A DNA stretch of 64,000 nt from Cliona cf. orientalis (Eukaryota; Porifera; Demospongiae; Clionaida; Clionaidae). The position numbers were made by a program, and so were the translations under genes. Of this stretch, positions 45,001 through 57,095 are shown piece after piece. Under the pieces are notes generated by a model that saw nothing but the letters and a program-made list of their open reading frames with translations, was not told the DNA's origin and ran no database searches. The number at the start of each line of letters is the position of its first letter. Position 1 is the stretch's first letter. The stretch is from the NCBI GenBank assembly GCA_963930775.1, contig OZ005702.1, positions 5,022,001-5,086,000 on the forward strand, read 5' to 3'.

Positions 45001-48000
45001 TTGGCCTTGCCTATATAGGGCCAGGCGCTGTCACATGACTTCACCATGGCAACACATTCCAAGCATGTGCATTATATCACAAAATGGCGTATCAGACACA
45101 CCCAATCGTACTTAGTCTCGCGCGCCAGCCCCTTCTACGCAAAAAGCGAGAAAGGGTCTGGTAAATAACGTACCATCCGCTTGTCCCCGTGGAATGCACA
45201 TGACATCATAGAACGTGACGTCATTAACCGCAAACATCACGACCAGACAAGAACCAAGTGATAACTTCTAGCTGTTTCTCCTTCAATGACAAATGGCCTA
45301 ACTCAGCGCTTGCTGTCTTCATTGCGTCCTCGAGCTTCTCCATCGTTCCTGCCAAGATAGAGCGTGACTAGTCTCACGGGCTAGTGACCGCGAACTTTAT
45401 TGTATACGCGTACACAGCTACTTCGCGCGTTGCGCATGTCCCGGATGGTCGTGTGACTAGATACTGCTGTTTCATTGGTAGTTCATATAGCCTACACGGG
45501 GACAAGCGGATGGTACGTTATTTACCAGACCCTTTCTCGCTTTTTGTGTAGGAGGGGCTGGCACGCGAGACTAATCGTACTCGTTAATGCACCGTACACA
45601 CCCACTATTACGTAACTTGAGATAACGCCAAACTAGCTTGCCACTGCACTGCGCGCTACAAAATAGAGTGGATTTATACGAGAACTAAGGCGAGCGGTCT
45701 AGACAGTCTTGAGTTAGCCCTAATAATGAAAAAGAAAGAAAGAAGAAAGAATGAGAAATGGGCTATTTTTCAAACATCTGGTTCTGGCATGTACAATTGT
45801 TTTGATGAATGATCTTGGTCTTGTCAGATGCACAATTTGCTGGAGATTCTGATTTTCACACTTAGAAATTTCACAAAATTACCTATTTTGAGATACCGTA
45901 TAATCTGGTTAATAAGCGCATGCACTTATAGCGGTAAACGGAACGACAGTATGCGCTTAAGGTACCATTTAATTGCGTGGGCGTGAGCGTCAGGAATGGC
46001 TAATTCAATTAGCGAATCGTGAAGGGGCGTGGCCGAAGAGGCCATACGAGTGCTTTTGGTCGAAGGTGGGCGTGTCCAGAATCGGCCAGGGATGATTATG
46101 CGCGTGTAATTAGCGACCGGAAGTGGCCCCTGAAGAAAAGGCCGGTAATTGCCCACATCAAAGCAAGATCAAAGCATTCTTTCTTAACTATTAACCGCAA
46201 CGACTTAAAAAAAAAAAAAAAAAAAAAAAAAAGCTTATTAGGCCTAATTAAGCATGTGGGCGTGTTCCTGGCACTGTGTGGAGTGTGTGTGTGCGTTAAT
46301 GCAGGTTTTATTGCTTCCGATTGGGCGTGGCTTCACAGGCCAGTGCTTGGACATCGGGGCCGGGGACTTGGCTGCGGCGATAGGTGGGCGTGTCCCGGAT
46401 GCGGTGGTGACCTTTGAACCCGTCCAGGAGGCTTTGGGGGCGTGGCAGGAGGTCAAAGGTGAGGCCATGTCTGTTAATGAGGCACTGTACGGCGGTGCGA
46501 TCGAGGGGCCTGTACGGCTGGACGGAAGCTGACGATGGTTTGAAGCGGATGTGGTTGCGATGACGTGTTGTTACTCCGCCCACACAGGAAATGAGGTGAG
46601 CTCTTGCGTGGGCGGTGTGGCAGAACGGCCTCCAAGTGTTTGTGTGTGTTTTGGCCTTGAGGAAGCTGTGTGTTTTAATTGCGATTGATTGTGGGCTTCC
46701 GGTGGACATCCGGTGGTTAGTAGGCACTTGATTGAGAATGGTGGTCCTTGGGGAACAGGGTGGGGCTGTTTTGGGCGTGGCCTGGCCCCTCCCTTCCGGC
46801 TCGGCTTCCGGTCCATGGAGGATATTAAATGAACACTTCCGGCTCTAGCAGCCACACCCCTGAGACCTGTGCAATTAAAAGGGCGTGGTTACACAACATG
46901 CACCTCACTAATGACTTTGATGTGGTTTAGGTGTCATATCCCCCACCTCACGCCCACGCAATTTAATGGTACCTTAAAACTTATCTACTGTACACAGTAT
47001 ATGGCATAGTAAAAAAGCTTAAGGTACCATTTAATTGCGTGGGCGTGAGCGTCAGGAATGGCTAATTCAATTAGCGAATCGTGAAGGGGCGTGGCCGAAG
47101 AGGCCATACGAGTGCTTTTGGTCGAAGGTGGGCGTGTCCAGAATCGGCCAGGGATGATTATGCGCGTGTAATTAGCGACCGGAAGTGGCCCCTGAAGAAA
47201 AGGCCGGTAATTGCCCACATCAAAGCAAGATCAAAGCATTCTTTCTTAACTATTAACCGCAACGACTTAAAAAAAAAAAAAAAAAAAAAAAAAAAGCTTA
47301 TTAGGCCTAATTAAGCATGTGGGCGTGTTCCTGGCACTGTGTGGAGTGTGTGTGTGCGTTAATGCAGGTTTTATTGCTTCCGATTGGGCGTGGCTTCACA
47401 GGCCAGTGCTTGGACATCGGGGCCGGGGACTTGGCTGCGGCGATAGGTGGGCGTGTCCCGGATGCGGTGGTGACCTTTGAACCCGTCCAGGAGGCTTTGG
47501 GGGCGTGGCAGGAGGTCAAAGGTGAGGCCATGTCTGTTAATGAGGCACTGTACGGCGGTGCGATCGAGGGGCCTGTACGGCTGGACGGAAGCTGACGATG
47601 GTTTGAAGCGGATGTGGTTGCGATGACGTGTTGTTACTCCGCCCACACAGGAAATGAGGTGAGCTCTTGCGTGGGCGGTGTGGCAGAACGGCCTCCAAGT
47701 GTTTGTGTGTGTTTTGGCCTTGAGGAAGCTGTGTGTTTTAATTGCGATTGATTGTGGGCTTCCGGTGGACATCCGGTGGTTAGTAGGCACTTGATTGAGA
47801 ATGGTGGTCCTTGGGGAACAGGGTGGGGCTGTTTTGGGCGTGGCCTGGCCCCTCCCTTCCGGCTCGGCTTCCGGTCCATGGAGGATATTAAATGAACACT
47901 TCCGGCTCTAGCAGCCACACCCCTGAGACCTGTGCAATTAAAAGGGCGTGGTTACACAACATGCACCTCACTAATGACTTTGATGTGGTTTAGGTGTCAT

Positions 48001-51000
48001 ATCCCCCACCTCACGCCCACGCAATTTAATGGTACCTTAATGAAGGATATGCGCTTGTATGGCACATAGCCACGCCCACAAACGTTTGGGCACGTGATGG
48101 ACGAGAGGCCCGCTCGCGCTATAGCGCTAGTGCTAGTGCTAGTTGGCTCGATCGATCGAGCACTTTAGCGTTTACAGCTGCCGTTCAAGACGACCAGTGC
48201 TGGCGATTTGTCTGAAACTCGATCTTCTTGCATGATATGGCCATCATTTCTCCAAAGATATCTGGACTCCACATATTTTCCAGTCGGTCAAGGTCAGGTT
48301 CATAGAACGCCACGCCTATTAAGCGCATGCGCTTAATAAGCAATAGCTTGTATGAGAAGAGAGCATGCGCTTAATAAATAATGTGCGCTTAATAGCGAGG
48401 TGCGCTTAATAACCAGAGTTTACGGTATTTAGGTATTTGTAATGTATTATATATGGCATATCCGGGCCATCATACTTATAGAGTCTACTGACTCTATGAT
48501 AATATAGTGGGTAACTTTGGCGAGCAATAAATGGCTCTCCATTGTATTGGTGAGGTTTAAAATTGGTGATCTGAAGCCTTACTGCCATGGGCACACATGC
48601 ATTAAGTTCTGTTGGCGAGTTTTTAATTTGGTGATCTATACCAAAGTACAAACGGTATCAGTTCTGCAATCTTTAAGCGCTATCTTGCGCCTATAAACTA
48701 ACAAGGAATGCAAGAGAGAAGTGGCACATTGCCTATACAGGTAGGGAGAAGATAGTTACTCAAAAGGTGTTGTATCCGAGCTCTAGGCTACCACCTACAT
48801 GTATGTCTGAAGGGATAGTTTTGGAGAGACACTGACATATGAAAGAAGCTTGATAATGCCTCCAATAGTTACGCCATAGCTGTGATTGGGAAGTCCATCC
48901 CTGACATGGGAATAATCACAACTAGATCAAGACATCTAAAATCATCACCTTGATACACAACTGGGTGTCAAGACTATAGATAGCTATGTTATTCATGAGC
49001 TTGCATGTATGTACACTAGTTAATGAATACATTATTAATTTTATGAATGGATTCACAGCGGAATGATCTTAATTGGCATGCTAGTACATGCATACATGTA
49101 GTCTATAGTCACGTGATCTGATAACTTGAGATATCGCAATGAGGTTTGGCTTTTTGTGGGTATAATATTTTATCTTTTGAGCTAAAGAACCTCATGTCCA
49201 AAGTAACATGCACCCTCGTTACTGACCGCTGAAACTCATTGACAACCTCAAGGATTTGGCCACAACCTTCTGGACAATCTGATGCAAAGACTGCTGAGAT
49301 AATAATAATAATATTATTTTATTATATAAGAGTACCACCAGTAGTATAATACAATGTCATGAGTTATTATTTGCTAGATTAATGTAGTATTTTGAATAAT
49401 GATTGCAAGATAATGAAAATTGTAAATAATTTGTGTTCACTGTATAAACAGCTCTGTAGACTATCAGACTCACACTGAGATTAATATACAACTCTACCAA
49501 AGCATAGAAGAAGTTTTATTTCTATCTTCGTTCTTGAGAAATGCCATGGAGATGATCACCACCAACTGCCATAGCAACGGCACAGTAGCTAGTTCAATTT
49601 TAGCTTTCTGGAAAACCTGATACGAAAGATTAGAGCCAAGTTATATTATGGATCACAATCACATGGACTGTTTTATCTTGAGAGGTGCCATTGCAATATC
49701 CTTGGCCAAATTCCTTGCTCGTGTTGAATAATATATCAACTTGCAAAATGTAGACCAGGACCGTGTCATTCAGGATCATGTGACATCATAATTATTAAGT
49801 ATAGTGGCGTGCATATAATATTCAAATTCAACAAAAAGTAGTTTGGTAATGTGCCGTTAGCCTGTTTGCCTATAATTATGCAGTATTTCGTGCAGAAGCT
49901 TTTGTCCAGATGAGGATGTGTAGGCAGTGTATGTCTGTGTATGAGAGAGAGAGGGGAAGTGGCATAGAGCATAGGAGTTAGTATACAAAGTATTTTATTG
50001 CTCGCTTTTTAACGTGCTTTCATTCTTATTTATAACCCTCATGCAACGCATGTGGTGCAGGGTTATAGTCTATTACCATGCTAGCAGCTACTTTGCCAGT
50101 TTGTACATCTCAAATGGGGTGTCATGGGATTCTTTATGGCGTTTTCAAGAATCTGGCTTAACCTTTCATTGTTCAAAAATTCTGGTGATATTTACTGACC
50201 TCTGCCTTCTTCACTTCTTGATGAGTTATAAAGGAGACAACAATAGGCTCGTTTGAACAAGACTAGACCAAGTGAGTGTAGGGAGATCGACCTTCAAGGA
50301 GAGTGACTTCCTCATCAGATCACCTGTTCATTGACATAATAGCATAAATTTGGGCCAGTTTATTCTGTTCATTTTTTTTATTAATATTATGTCTAGCTGT
50401 AAATGCCATCGTAACGTGACATCACGGGTATAGCCCATAATACTAATAATATTATACTACTTGTTGCTTATTACATAATATCTGGAATAAGGAATTCCTA
50501 TATCTAATGTGGTTTAAGGAAGTTAAACATGAATGGAGCGCTTGGCTCCTCCCGCCTGTATACAATATGCATGCACGTGCTGGTCATGCGCAGTTCATTG
50601 CCCCTTGCTAGCTACCTCGTGCGTCAATATCAGCCATCTGAGCAGCTGGTGGCTCCCGATAGTGCGTTTACCCACCCTGAATACCCTCCCTCTTTTGGTT
50701 ACACACTTCCGTCATCTGACGTGATTGAGCCGGGCCATGTCGGCAGGACTTGCCTCCCTCTTTACCCCCCAAGCATAAGTACAATCCTGGCATGCATGCT
50801 ACCTTATGAACATGTCAGTCAGCTAATGAGCATTAACTGCTTTGTATCCTCCTGCATGGCTTTCTAGGCCTCGGCTTGATCCTGTGCATGTACTGAAGCC
50901 CTGGCTGACAGGTTGCTTGTCCTGCCCCGGCACGGTCGGGTTCACCTTCCAAGGAGAGCAGCGGTATAAAGGTTGCAGCTCACTCTGTGCATGGTAGATA

Positions 51001-54000
51001 TATTAAGCACATGCCCGTGGCACGGCCCCTTGCGGCATCCGAGTCAGCATAATGAGTAGCATTGATATACTGAATAAAAAATGACATAATTATCATACCT
51101 GTATTACTCTGTTCCCCTCTGCTTATAAGTTCTGATTTGGTTATCCTCAACACATTCTGTGTCATGGTGAGTCTCAGTGACCAATGCTTCTAATCACCTT
51201 TTATGAGGATCATGAATACAATGTGTGCATGCTGCCCATTTCCATCAGCCACTTACATAGGTGGGTAGGGAGTGTTCATGTGTGACAAATGAGCTTTTTA
51301 ACCAACCACCCCTAGGCACCTACATGTATTAATTTGTGAGTGGTTCTGTTTTTTACTTGGATTAGGGTTCAGGGGCGGATCCATAGGAGGGTCCAGGGGG
51401 CCCATAGATCCCTGGCTTTATGCATCAGCTATACTAAACCTTGATCTGCCATATTATATCGACTACAAAATGTAGCTAGAAACCTGTTTATAGCTACATG
51501 GTGAAAAAGTCAGGTGCCATTGACTTTCTATGACTGTTGGATGCCCTGAATTAAGACCACAAAGCAAAAAATGAAGGTCTTTGGATTCAAGCAATTATTA
51601 TAGTATTATGCTACCATAGCCTCCTAGTAAGCTAAGAGCTAAGGTCATTGCAAGTATGAGCTTAATCTGTGCCTCCTTTTCAATGGTTTGGTCATAGGTC
51701 AACTGGACCAAGTTGGCAGTTATGAATCAGTGGACATAGCCAGCAAAATTGAAAAGTTAGAAGATCAATTTAATAGTCTCCGAACTAGGATTATGAATGA
51801 ACTATCTAGACCGGACATAACTGTGCAAGTATTATTAAATCAACTAACAGGTCTACCACTATCATTGAGGAGAGAATATGAACCATCAATAGCAAAACGT
51901 ATACGTAGAATGCGAACTGAGACACAAGTAAATGAATTATTTATTATTCACCTCAATCCACTCACATCATTTATAGACTATGGATTGATTGAATATGTTA
52001 TAAAGAAGTTTGGTAGTGATGCCTTGCAGCGAGATATGCGATCATACTGTGGGGAAATGGTAGTATTCATGAAAGAGACAACAATCAAACAGTTAATAGA
52101 TCATTTGCCTGGCCAAACAGAAATCCCACCAAAATTTTCACTGATAAAGGCCAAAATTGGCCGAAATGCAAGTGAATGCACTTTAGAAGAGCTTAATACA
52201 ATCAGAAAGAGATTTTGCAGTGAAGTAAAACTGTCTGAGATTGTCTTTCATCTGGTGGCGGTTGTAGAATCCAACTCCTTCATTGTTAGTTGGCTAGTAC
52301 CATTAGCCCTTGTTGATATAGTTAAATCTACCAGAAGTCTTGACCAAAGCTTCTACCAGGAGTTCAAAATCACCTCCTTCACCCTGGATGGAATGTGGCT
52401 GTTTTTGACTGCAGCTGAGATTGATGTGATGTGGTCAAAGATGGATGTGGGTGACAAAAAATATAATGATCAATTTCGTATCATGCACAAGCAAATATTG
52501 TATGAGTTAGATGGAATAGGAAGATCAGCAGCCACTGATAAGTTGTCATCATATTTGATGGACCAGCAACCAACCCTTCAGAGGGATGTAAATGTCAAGA
52601 TCAGCAAGGCAATTTTAAGCCCCAACTTTCTAATATCTTTGATAGACTTCAGAATGCTTACCATTGTTACAGCAATAGAACTGCTTGGTAGTGATTGCTT
52701 GAAGAGGGTAATGGAATCCTATTGCCATTCCTTTATAAAGCAGTCAACTTTAGAGCGGCTTATAGACTTGTCACCCATCCAATCAAGAGTTCCTGAAAAT
52801 TTCCTTACAGCTGTCAGTGAGTGTAAAATCGGAGGTGAGCCCTTCAAGTATGGATTAGAAAAGCTTCTCGAATTTCGGACTAAATTCTGCTCCATGATTA
52901 ATATCAACAAAGTATGTTTTGTTATGGGTGAAGTACGCAAGAGAATTAGTGGTTCATTCATTGTTAGCTGGCATATACCATCAGCTGCAGTTTCTTATAT
53001 AGTGAAATTTACCAGAAATATTTTCCCTAGCTTTTATCAAAAATATAAAATGACCTCCCTTACCCTGGATGGAATGTGGATATTTTTAAGTGATACTGAG
53101 ATTGATGCAATGTGGGATTCAAGCAACTTTGAATTTCAGTTCCTTACCATGTATGGACAAATTGTACGTGCACTGAAATGGCAAGAGATATCAAAGAATA
53201 AGCTATCATCATATTTAATGGATCAGAATCCAAAACTTCAAAGTAATGCAAGTAATAAATTAAGTGAGGCATTTCTAAAGCATGACTTACCTTTGCACTT
53301 CAGACTCCAGTCCACTATCATAGACAAGTTTGGCAATGATTGCTTAAAGAATGTAATGAAATCATTTCACAACTATGTGTACACAAGAGAGTCAACTGTA
53401 AAGCAGCTAGTATCTTTGCCACCAATCCCATCTCAAATTTCCAAGTATTTCGTATCCGTGGAGAGTAGAAACGGAGAAGACCCTTCTCATTATAGACTTG
53501 CAAGACTGCTCAATTTTCAAGCTAGGTTCTGTGACATTCTTAATATTGATGAAGTGTGTTTCGTCTTGGAAAAAATAGAAACAGAAACAGGTGGCTCATT
53601 TATTGTTAAGTGGTATGTACCATCCAACCTAGCATTGGAGTTACTAAAATCTGCTAATCAGCTCAATCTCAAGCAGACTGAGCTCTTTCAAGAAATGAAC
53701 ATACTTTCACTAAAGCTTGGTGGTATGTGGCTATATAACTATCAACTAACACCACTTGGTTCCAAACTAAAGGAGAAATACCAGCAGTCCCAGGGTTCAC
53801 CATCTCCAGTTGAATGGATTCCTTCACCAACAAAGAAAATATTCCGACTAGCTATGATCCAGAGAGAGAGAGTGCAACGAGGTCATATTGAAGACAGGTT
53901 TGTACGAATGACCATCAGTGGTAGGGTAGATGACATTCTTCATGCTAAATCTCCAGTAGAACTTGAACACATCTTCAGGAACACACTAGATGGAGGTGAG

Positions 54001-57000
54001 ATCATTTTGATTGAAGGAGCCCCAGGATCTGGCAAGAGTACTCTAACAGTCATTATCTGTCAGAGATGGGGCAAAGGAGAGTTATTTCAACAATTCACTG
54101 TTGTGATCCTCGTCCAGTTACGAGATCCAGCAGTGCAAAGAGCACAGACCATAGCTGATCTGCTTCCTGCTGAAAATGCTGAGGAGATAGCTGCTGAACT
54201 AATAGCTACTAATGGACGTGGTGTCCTGTGGGTCCTTGACGGGTGGGATGAGCTCCCACCTCACCTACAGCAACAATCCATATTTCATAAACTTATCAAG
54301 AGAATGCTTAGTGAATGTTCAGTGATAGTCACCTCTCGTCCAATTTCATCAGGTGACCTACACCCAGTGGTCTCTTCACGAATTGAGGTGTTGGGGTTCA
54401 CCCCAGAGGAGCAGAGGCAGTACTTCACTGAGTGTCTCAAGGGAGATACCCAAGCTTTAGAAGCCCTACTTGAGAAGATCCAAGAGAACCCTGTGGTACA
54501 AAGCATCTGCTACCTTCCACTCAATGCTGCTTTCATAGTGCACACTTTCAAATACAGGGATCAATCACTACCCAACACTGAGTATGAGATCTACTTATCA
54601 GTTATTCTCAGCTGCATACAACGCCATTACGACAGGGAGGGCAGAGGTCATGACCTACCTAGAGAGCTAGCATCTTTAGATGATCTTTCTAGGATTGAAG
54701 CAGTGAGAGAGCCTTTTCAGTGTCTCTATGAACTTGCCTATCGTGGTGTGATGGAGAATAAAGTGACCTTCTCTTCCAGTGAATTGCCTCAAGGATCAAA
54801 CACACTCAGTCTTCTTCAAGCAATAGAGAGCTTTCTCCAAAGTGGAAAGTCAGTGTTCTATAACTTTCTTCACCTCTCAGTCCAAGAGGTTTTGTCAGCC
54901 TATTACATAACCACAAAGATGTCAGATAGTGAGCAGGTGTCTCAATTTCAGCAGTTGTTCAACCAGCCTCGTTTTGCTGCTGTGTTTCAGTTTTATGCTG
55001 CCATCACCAAGTTGAAGAGTCCAGGGATATGCCAAGTTATTGATAGAATAGTAGAAGCCAAGTCCAAGCCTCTCTTAGTGTCTCTTCTTCGCTGCTTACA
55101 TGAGGCTCAGGATCCTGCCCTCTGCCTTTATGTAGCTGAGAGAATAGAGTATAGGCTAGATCTTAGTGAGACCTCACTCAGTCCACTGGATTGTCTCTCT
55201 ATCAGTGTTTTTATCTCCTCTACTACTGATAAGAAAATTGCTGTTAATCTTTCCCAGTGCCAAATTGGTGATCTTGGTGCCAAGTGTCTGACAAAGTATC
55301 TGTCAATGAGCATTTATACAGACCTTGTAACTATTAACCTTAAAGGCAATGCCATTTATGATGAAGGTGCTTCACATATTGCTAAAATACTTTACTTTAT
55401 TAAGTGTCTACGTTTAGATATATCAAAAAATCCAATAGGAGTAACTGGTACTTCCAATATATTTGAAGCTATAAGAGCAACTACTGTACTAAAAACTTTA
55501 GTCCTGATCGGCTGTACCATCATAGACGACCTGCTTCCTGTTGAGAATACTCAAGAAATAGCAACTGGACTACCAGCTACTAATGGCTGTGGTGTCCTGT
55601 GGATCTTGGATGATCCCCAATCTTGCCTACACTTCATTTTATTCGCACCAAAGCATTCAGAATTAAGTACTGTACGCTCTGTAACAGTTGCAGTTACGTC
55701 CCGTCACATTATTGATAAAATTGTCAAAGATAAGCCCAAGCTTCTCTTAGTGTCTCTTCTTCGCTGCTTATACAAGGCTCAGGATCCTGCCCTCTGCCTT
55801 TATGTAGCTGAGAGACTAGAGTATCAACTAGATCTTAGTGGGACCTCACTCAGTCCACTGGATTGTCTCTCTGTTAGTTTTTTCCTTTCCTCTCTTAGTG
55901 GTAAGAAAACCATTATTGATCTTCACTTCTGCACTATTGGTGATCGTGGTGCTAAGTGTCTATCGAAGTATCTACATGCACTGCCAGATAATTTGGAGTA
56001 TGTCAGTAAGATAGCCATTGACCTTGCTGGTAATGAGATTCTTAAAGCGGGTGCTTTATATGTTGCTAGTATGCTTTACTTTATTGAACATCTATACTTT
56101 AAACATAATCCAATTGGAGACACTGGAGCATCCTTGATATCTGAAGCTGTAAGAGAAACTGCTACTCTCAAGACTTTGATCCTGTACAACTGTGGCATCA
56201 CTTCAAGAGGAGCTGAAGATCTTGCAAGATTACTAGCTCAAAATAGTTCTCTGGAGAAGTTGGACATTGGTTGGAATAGTCTAGGAGATGAGGGAATAAG
56301 CCATGTGGCTGAGGCCCTCAAACAAAACAAACAACTGAAGGAACTCTGGATTGGTCGGTGTGGAATGACAGACAAAGGAGCAGCTTCTCTAGCCAGTGCT
56401 CTCACTGTCAATAACTCTCTCAAGATGTTGCATATTGCTGGACTTAAAGGAGCACTAACAAAACATGGACTGTCAACAATAGCTCATTCACTGACTAACA
56501 AGTCATTGTTTGTGAAACTAGCAATCCCTCGTAGCTTTCCCTCTATTACTGCAGATCTTTTAAGTCAGAAGATCAATAAAAAAAGGACGAGAAATGGACT
56601 ATCACCCATTGAAATTGAAGGTGAATGTATTGTCACAGTGAGGATGTATAGAGGGGAGAACCATAATATGCATGCTATTTTTTTTTCCTGAGACTTTCCA
56701 TAATTTTTATAGTAACCAATAGTAGGTATTATTCCACTTCTCTAGGTCTTTTTAGGCTAATTAATCATGATAAAGCTACCTCTGACTGTTAAATATCAAT
56801 CCCCTTGAGATTTTTTCTCTATCCACTAACTTCACTTCCCTCTCGCCTGTCATGTTTGACAACATCAGCATTTGTCAGGCTTATGGTAGGTAATCAGCCT
56901 CAGAAGTTGTAGCTATAGTTTAAAATTTTCTGGGGAACATGTAGACCCCTTAGTGTGCATGGGCACAATGACAATATTCCCCCAGGGCTACACTTACAAG

Positions 57001-57095
57001 AAAAGCTGATTCTCCTGACACACCGTGGGTGATTTGTGACTTTTATCCATGCAGCTACTGGAGTTCCTTCACATTGTTTTCCAACCGAGTACTGA
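41402..57095 (+). CDS. NLR-B: CARD-(module)x3-NACHT-LRR gene
   Basis: Paralogue of NLR-A with the same plan: exon 1 at 41402-42049 (CARD, interrupted by an element at 41697-42026), phase-1 intron to 51697, giant exon 51698-56620, last exon 57055-57095. The giant exon is open throughout (about 1,640 codons). It has three modules where A has six, so the genes differ by an integral number of repeats. If the element in the CARD exon is not removed, translation stops about two codons into it, and the CARD and receptor parts are uncoupled. A start inside or near the giant exon could still give a CARD-less receptor. Confidence 0.8.
41697..42026. mobile_element. MITE inside the NLR-B CARD exon (5-bp duplication)
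   Basis: Ends CAGGGGCGTAGCTTAG and CTGGCTACGCCCCTG. Flanked by GAGAC on both sides, and the uninterrupted site GAGAGACTGCG is present in NLR-A (3596-3606) and NLR-C (58698-58708), which fixes the borders. Internal CCACGCCC/GGGCGTGG motifs. Confidence 0.85.
42182..42487. mobile_element. MITE with G run and 5-bp duplication ATAAT
   Basis: Left CACTGGCGTAGGAAG, right complement ending TTCCTACGCCCATG. ATAAT flanks both sides (42177-42181 and 42488-42492). Contains 26 consecutive G at 42425-42450. Confidence 0.75.
42550..44030. mobile_element. Element with CAGGGTTGCATACA ends, 5-bp duplication ACATG
   Basis: CAGGGTTGCATACA at 42550 and TGTATGCAACCCTG ending at 44030, each flanked by ACATG (42545-42549 and 44031-44035). 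G or C runs lie just inside each end. A second, TA-flanked MITE (42668-43866) is nested within it, so this element is the older of the two. Confidence 0.75.
42668..43866. mobile_element. TACCGTA-type element nested in the preceding one
   Basis: TACCGTATCCTCCCGAAAAT at the left and its exact complement form ending GAGGATACGGTA at the right, followed inward by AAGCCCCC repeats at both ends. About 1.2 kb. Small ORFs inside show no known motif. Confidence 0.75.
45113..45572. mobile_element. MULE-like MITE with 9-bp target duplication
   Basis: Inverted ends of about 80 bp: left AGTCTCGCGCGCCAGCCCC..., right ...GGGGCTGGCACGCGAGACT. They also share GGTCTGGTAAATAACGTACC and CCGCTTGTCCCCGTG in complement. 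AATCGTACT precedes (45104-45112) and follows (45573-45581). Long terminal repeats and a 9-bp duplication fit Mutator-like elements. Confidence 0.8.
45961..46973. mobile_element. piggyBac-like element, copy 1
   Basis: GGTACCATTTAATTGCGTGG to complementary ...TTTAATGGTACC, flanked by TTAA (45957-45960 and 46974-46977). 1,013 bp. Dense in GGGCGTGG/CCACGCCC. Overlapping ORFs on both strands (for example plus 46254-46532, minus 46308-46727) share no motif with transposases, so the copy is probably non-autonomous. Confidence 0.8.
47023..48036. mobile_element. piggyBac-like element, copy 2
   Basis: 1,014 bp, TTAA on both sides (47019-47022 and 48037-48040). By eye it equals copy 1 apart from one base in the poly-A tract. 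The two are direct repeats 1,062 bp apart, separated by a 49-bp spacer that includes the TTAA sites. Confidence 0.8.
48428..51687. other. Distal part of NLR-B intron, no gene recognised
   Basis: AT-rich with TAATAATAAT runs. A block near 49850-50430 is shared with intron A. No exon with convincing splice sites and coding content was found. Confidence 0.4.
51698..56620 (+). CDS. NLR-B giant exon: three modules, NACHT, LRR
   Basis: Begins QLDQVGSYESVDIASKIEKL. Modules are anchored by FIDYGLIEYVIKKFGSDALQ (about 51970), LIDFRMLTIV...LLGSDCLK (about 52640) and FRLQSTIIDKFGNDCLK (about 53300). Each carries a Gly-Ser-Phe + Trp phrase (GSFIVSWHIPS) and ends SLTLDGMW. NACHT: Walker A GAPGSGKST at 54016-54042, Walker B GVLWVLDGWDELPP about 210 bases later, then VIVTSRPISSGDLHP. 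The winged-helix-like FLHLSVQEVLSAYYIT leads to LRRs (LKTLILYNCGITSRGAEDLA and similar). A degenerate second Walker B region (GVLWILDDPQS) lies near 55526-55700. Donor at 56621 leaves phase 1. This is the best-preserved receptor in the window. Confidence 0.85.
57055..57095 (+). CDS. NLR-B last exon
   Basis: Acceptor ATGCAG at 57054. Reads ATGVPSHCFPTEY-stop, joining the phase-1 end of the giant exon. Same length and phase as in NLR-A. Confidence 0.7.

Larger units (their letters stand above)
45894..48427. mobile_element. TACCGTA-type element carrying two nested elements
   Basis: TACCGTATAATCTGGTTAAT then AAGCGCA at the left; TGCGCTTAATAACCAGAG followed by TTTACGGTA at the right. Inside, GCGCTTAATA phrases repeat. 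Two piggyBac-like copies have inserted, leaving about 500 bp of the host element. Confidence 0.75.
42050..51697 (+). other. NLR-B intron 1 (about 9.6 kb)
   Basis: GTGAGT to CATAG. Mostly mobile elements between 42.1 and 48.4 kb, then unannotated AT-rich DNA with blocks shared with intron A (49850-50430 matches 7880-8600). An ORF at 50529-50867 is not supported as a gene. Two ~85-bp copies of a block containing GTAGGGATGGCAGGATCAAA occur at about 44150 and 44563, with a diverged copy near 20350. Confidence 0.6.

Noticed and set aside
46254-46855. Overlapping ORFs of 92-139 codons on both strands of the piggyBac-like copies, repeated at 24191-24792 and 47317-47918
   Set aside because: They overlap each other on opposite strands, arise in GC-rich repeat DNA without stops, have no known motif, and are conserved only because the element is.
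50529-50867. 112-codon ORF in the distal part of the NLR-B intron
   Set aside because: No splice signals, no recognisable motif, no matching frame in intron A. Probably chance.
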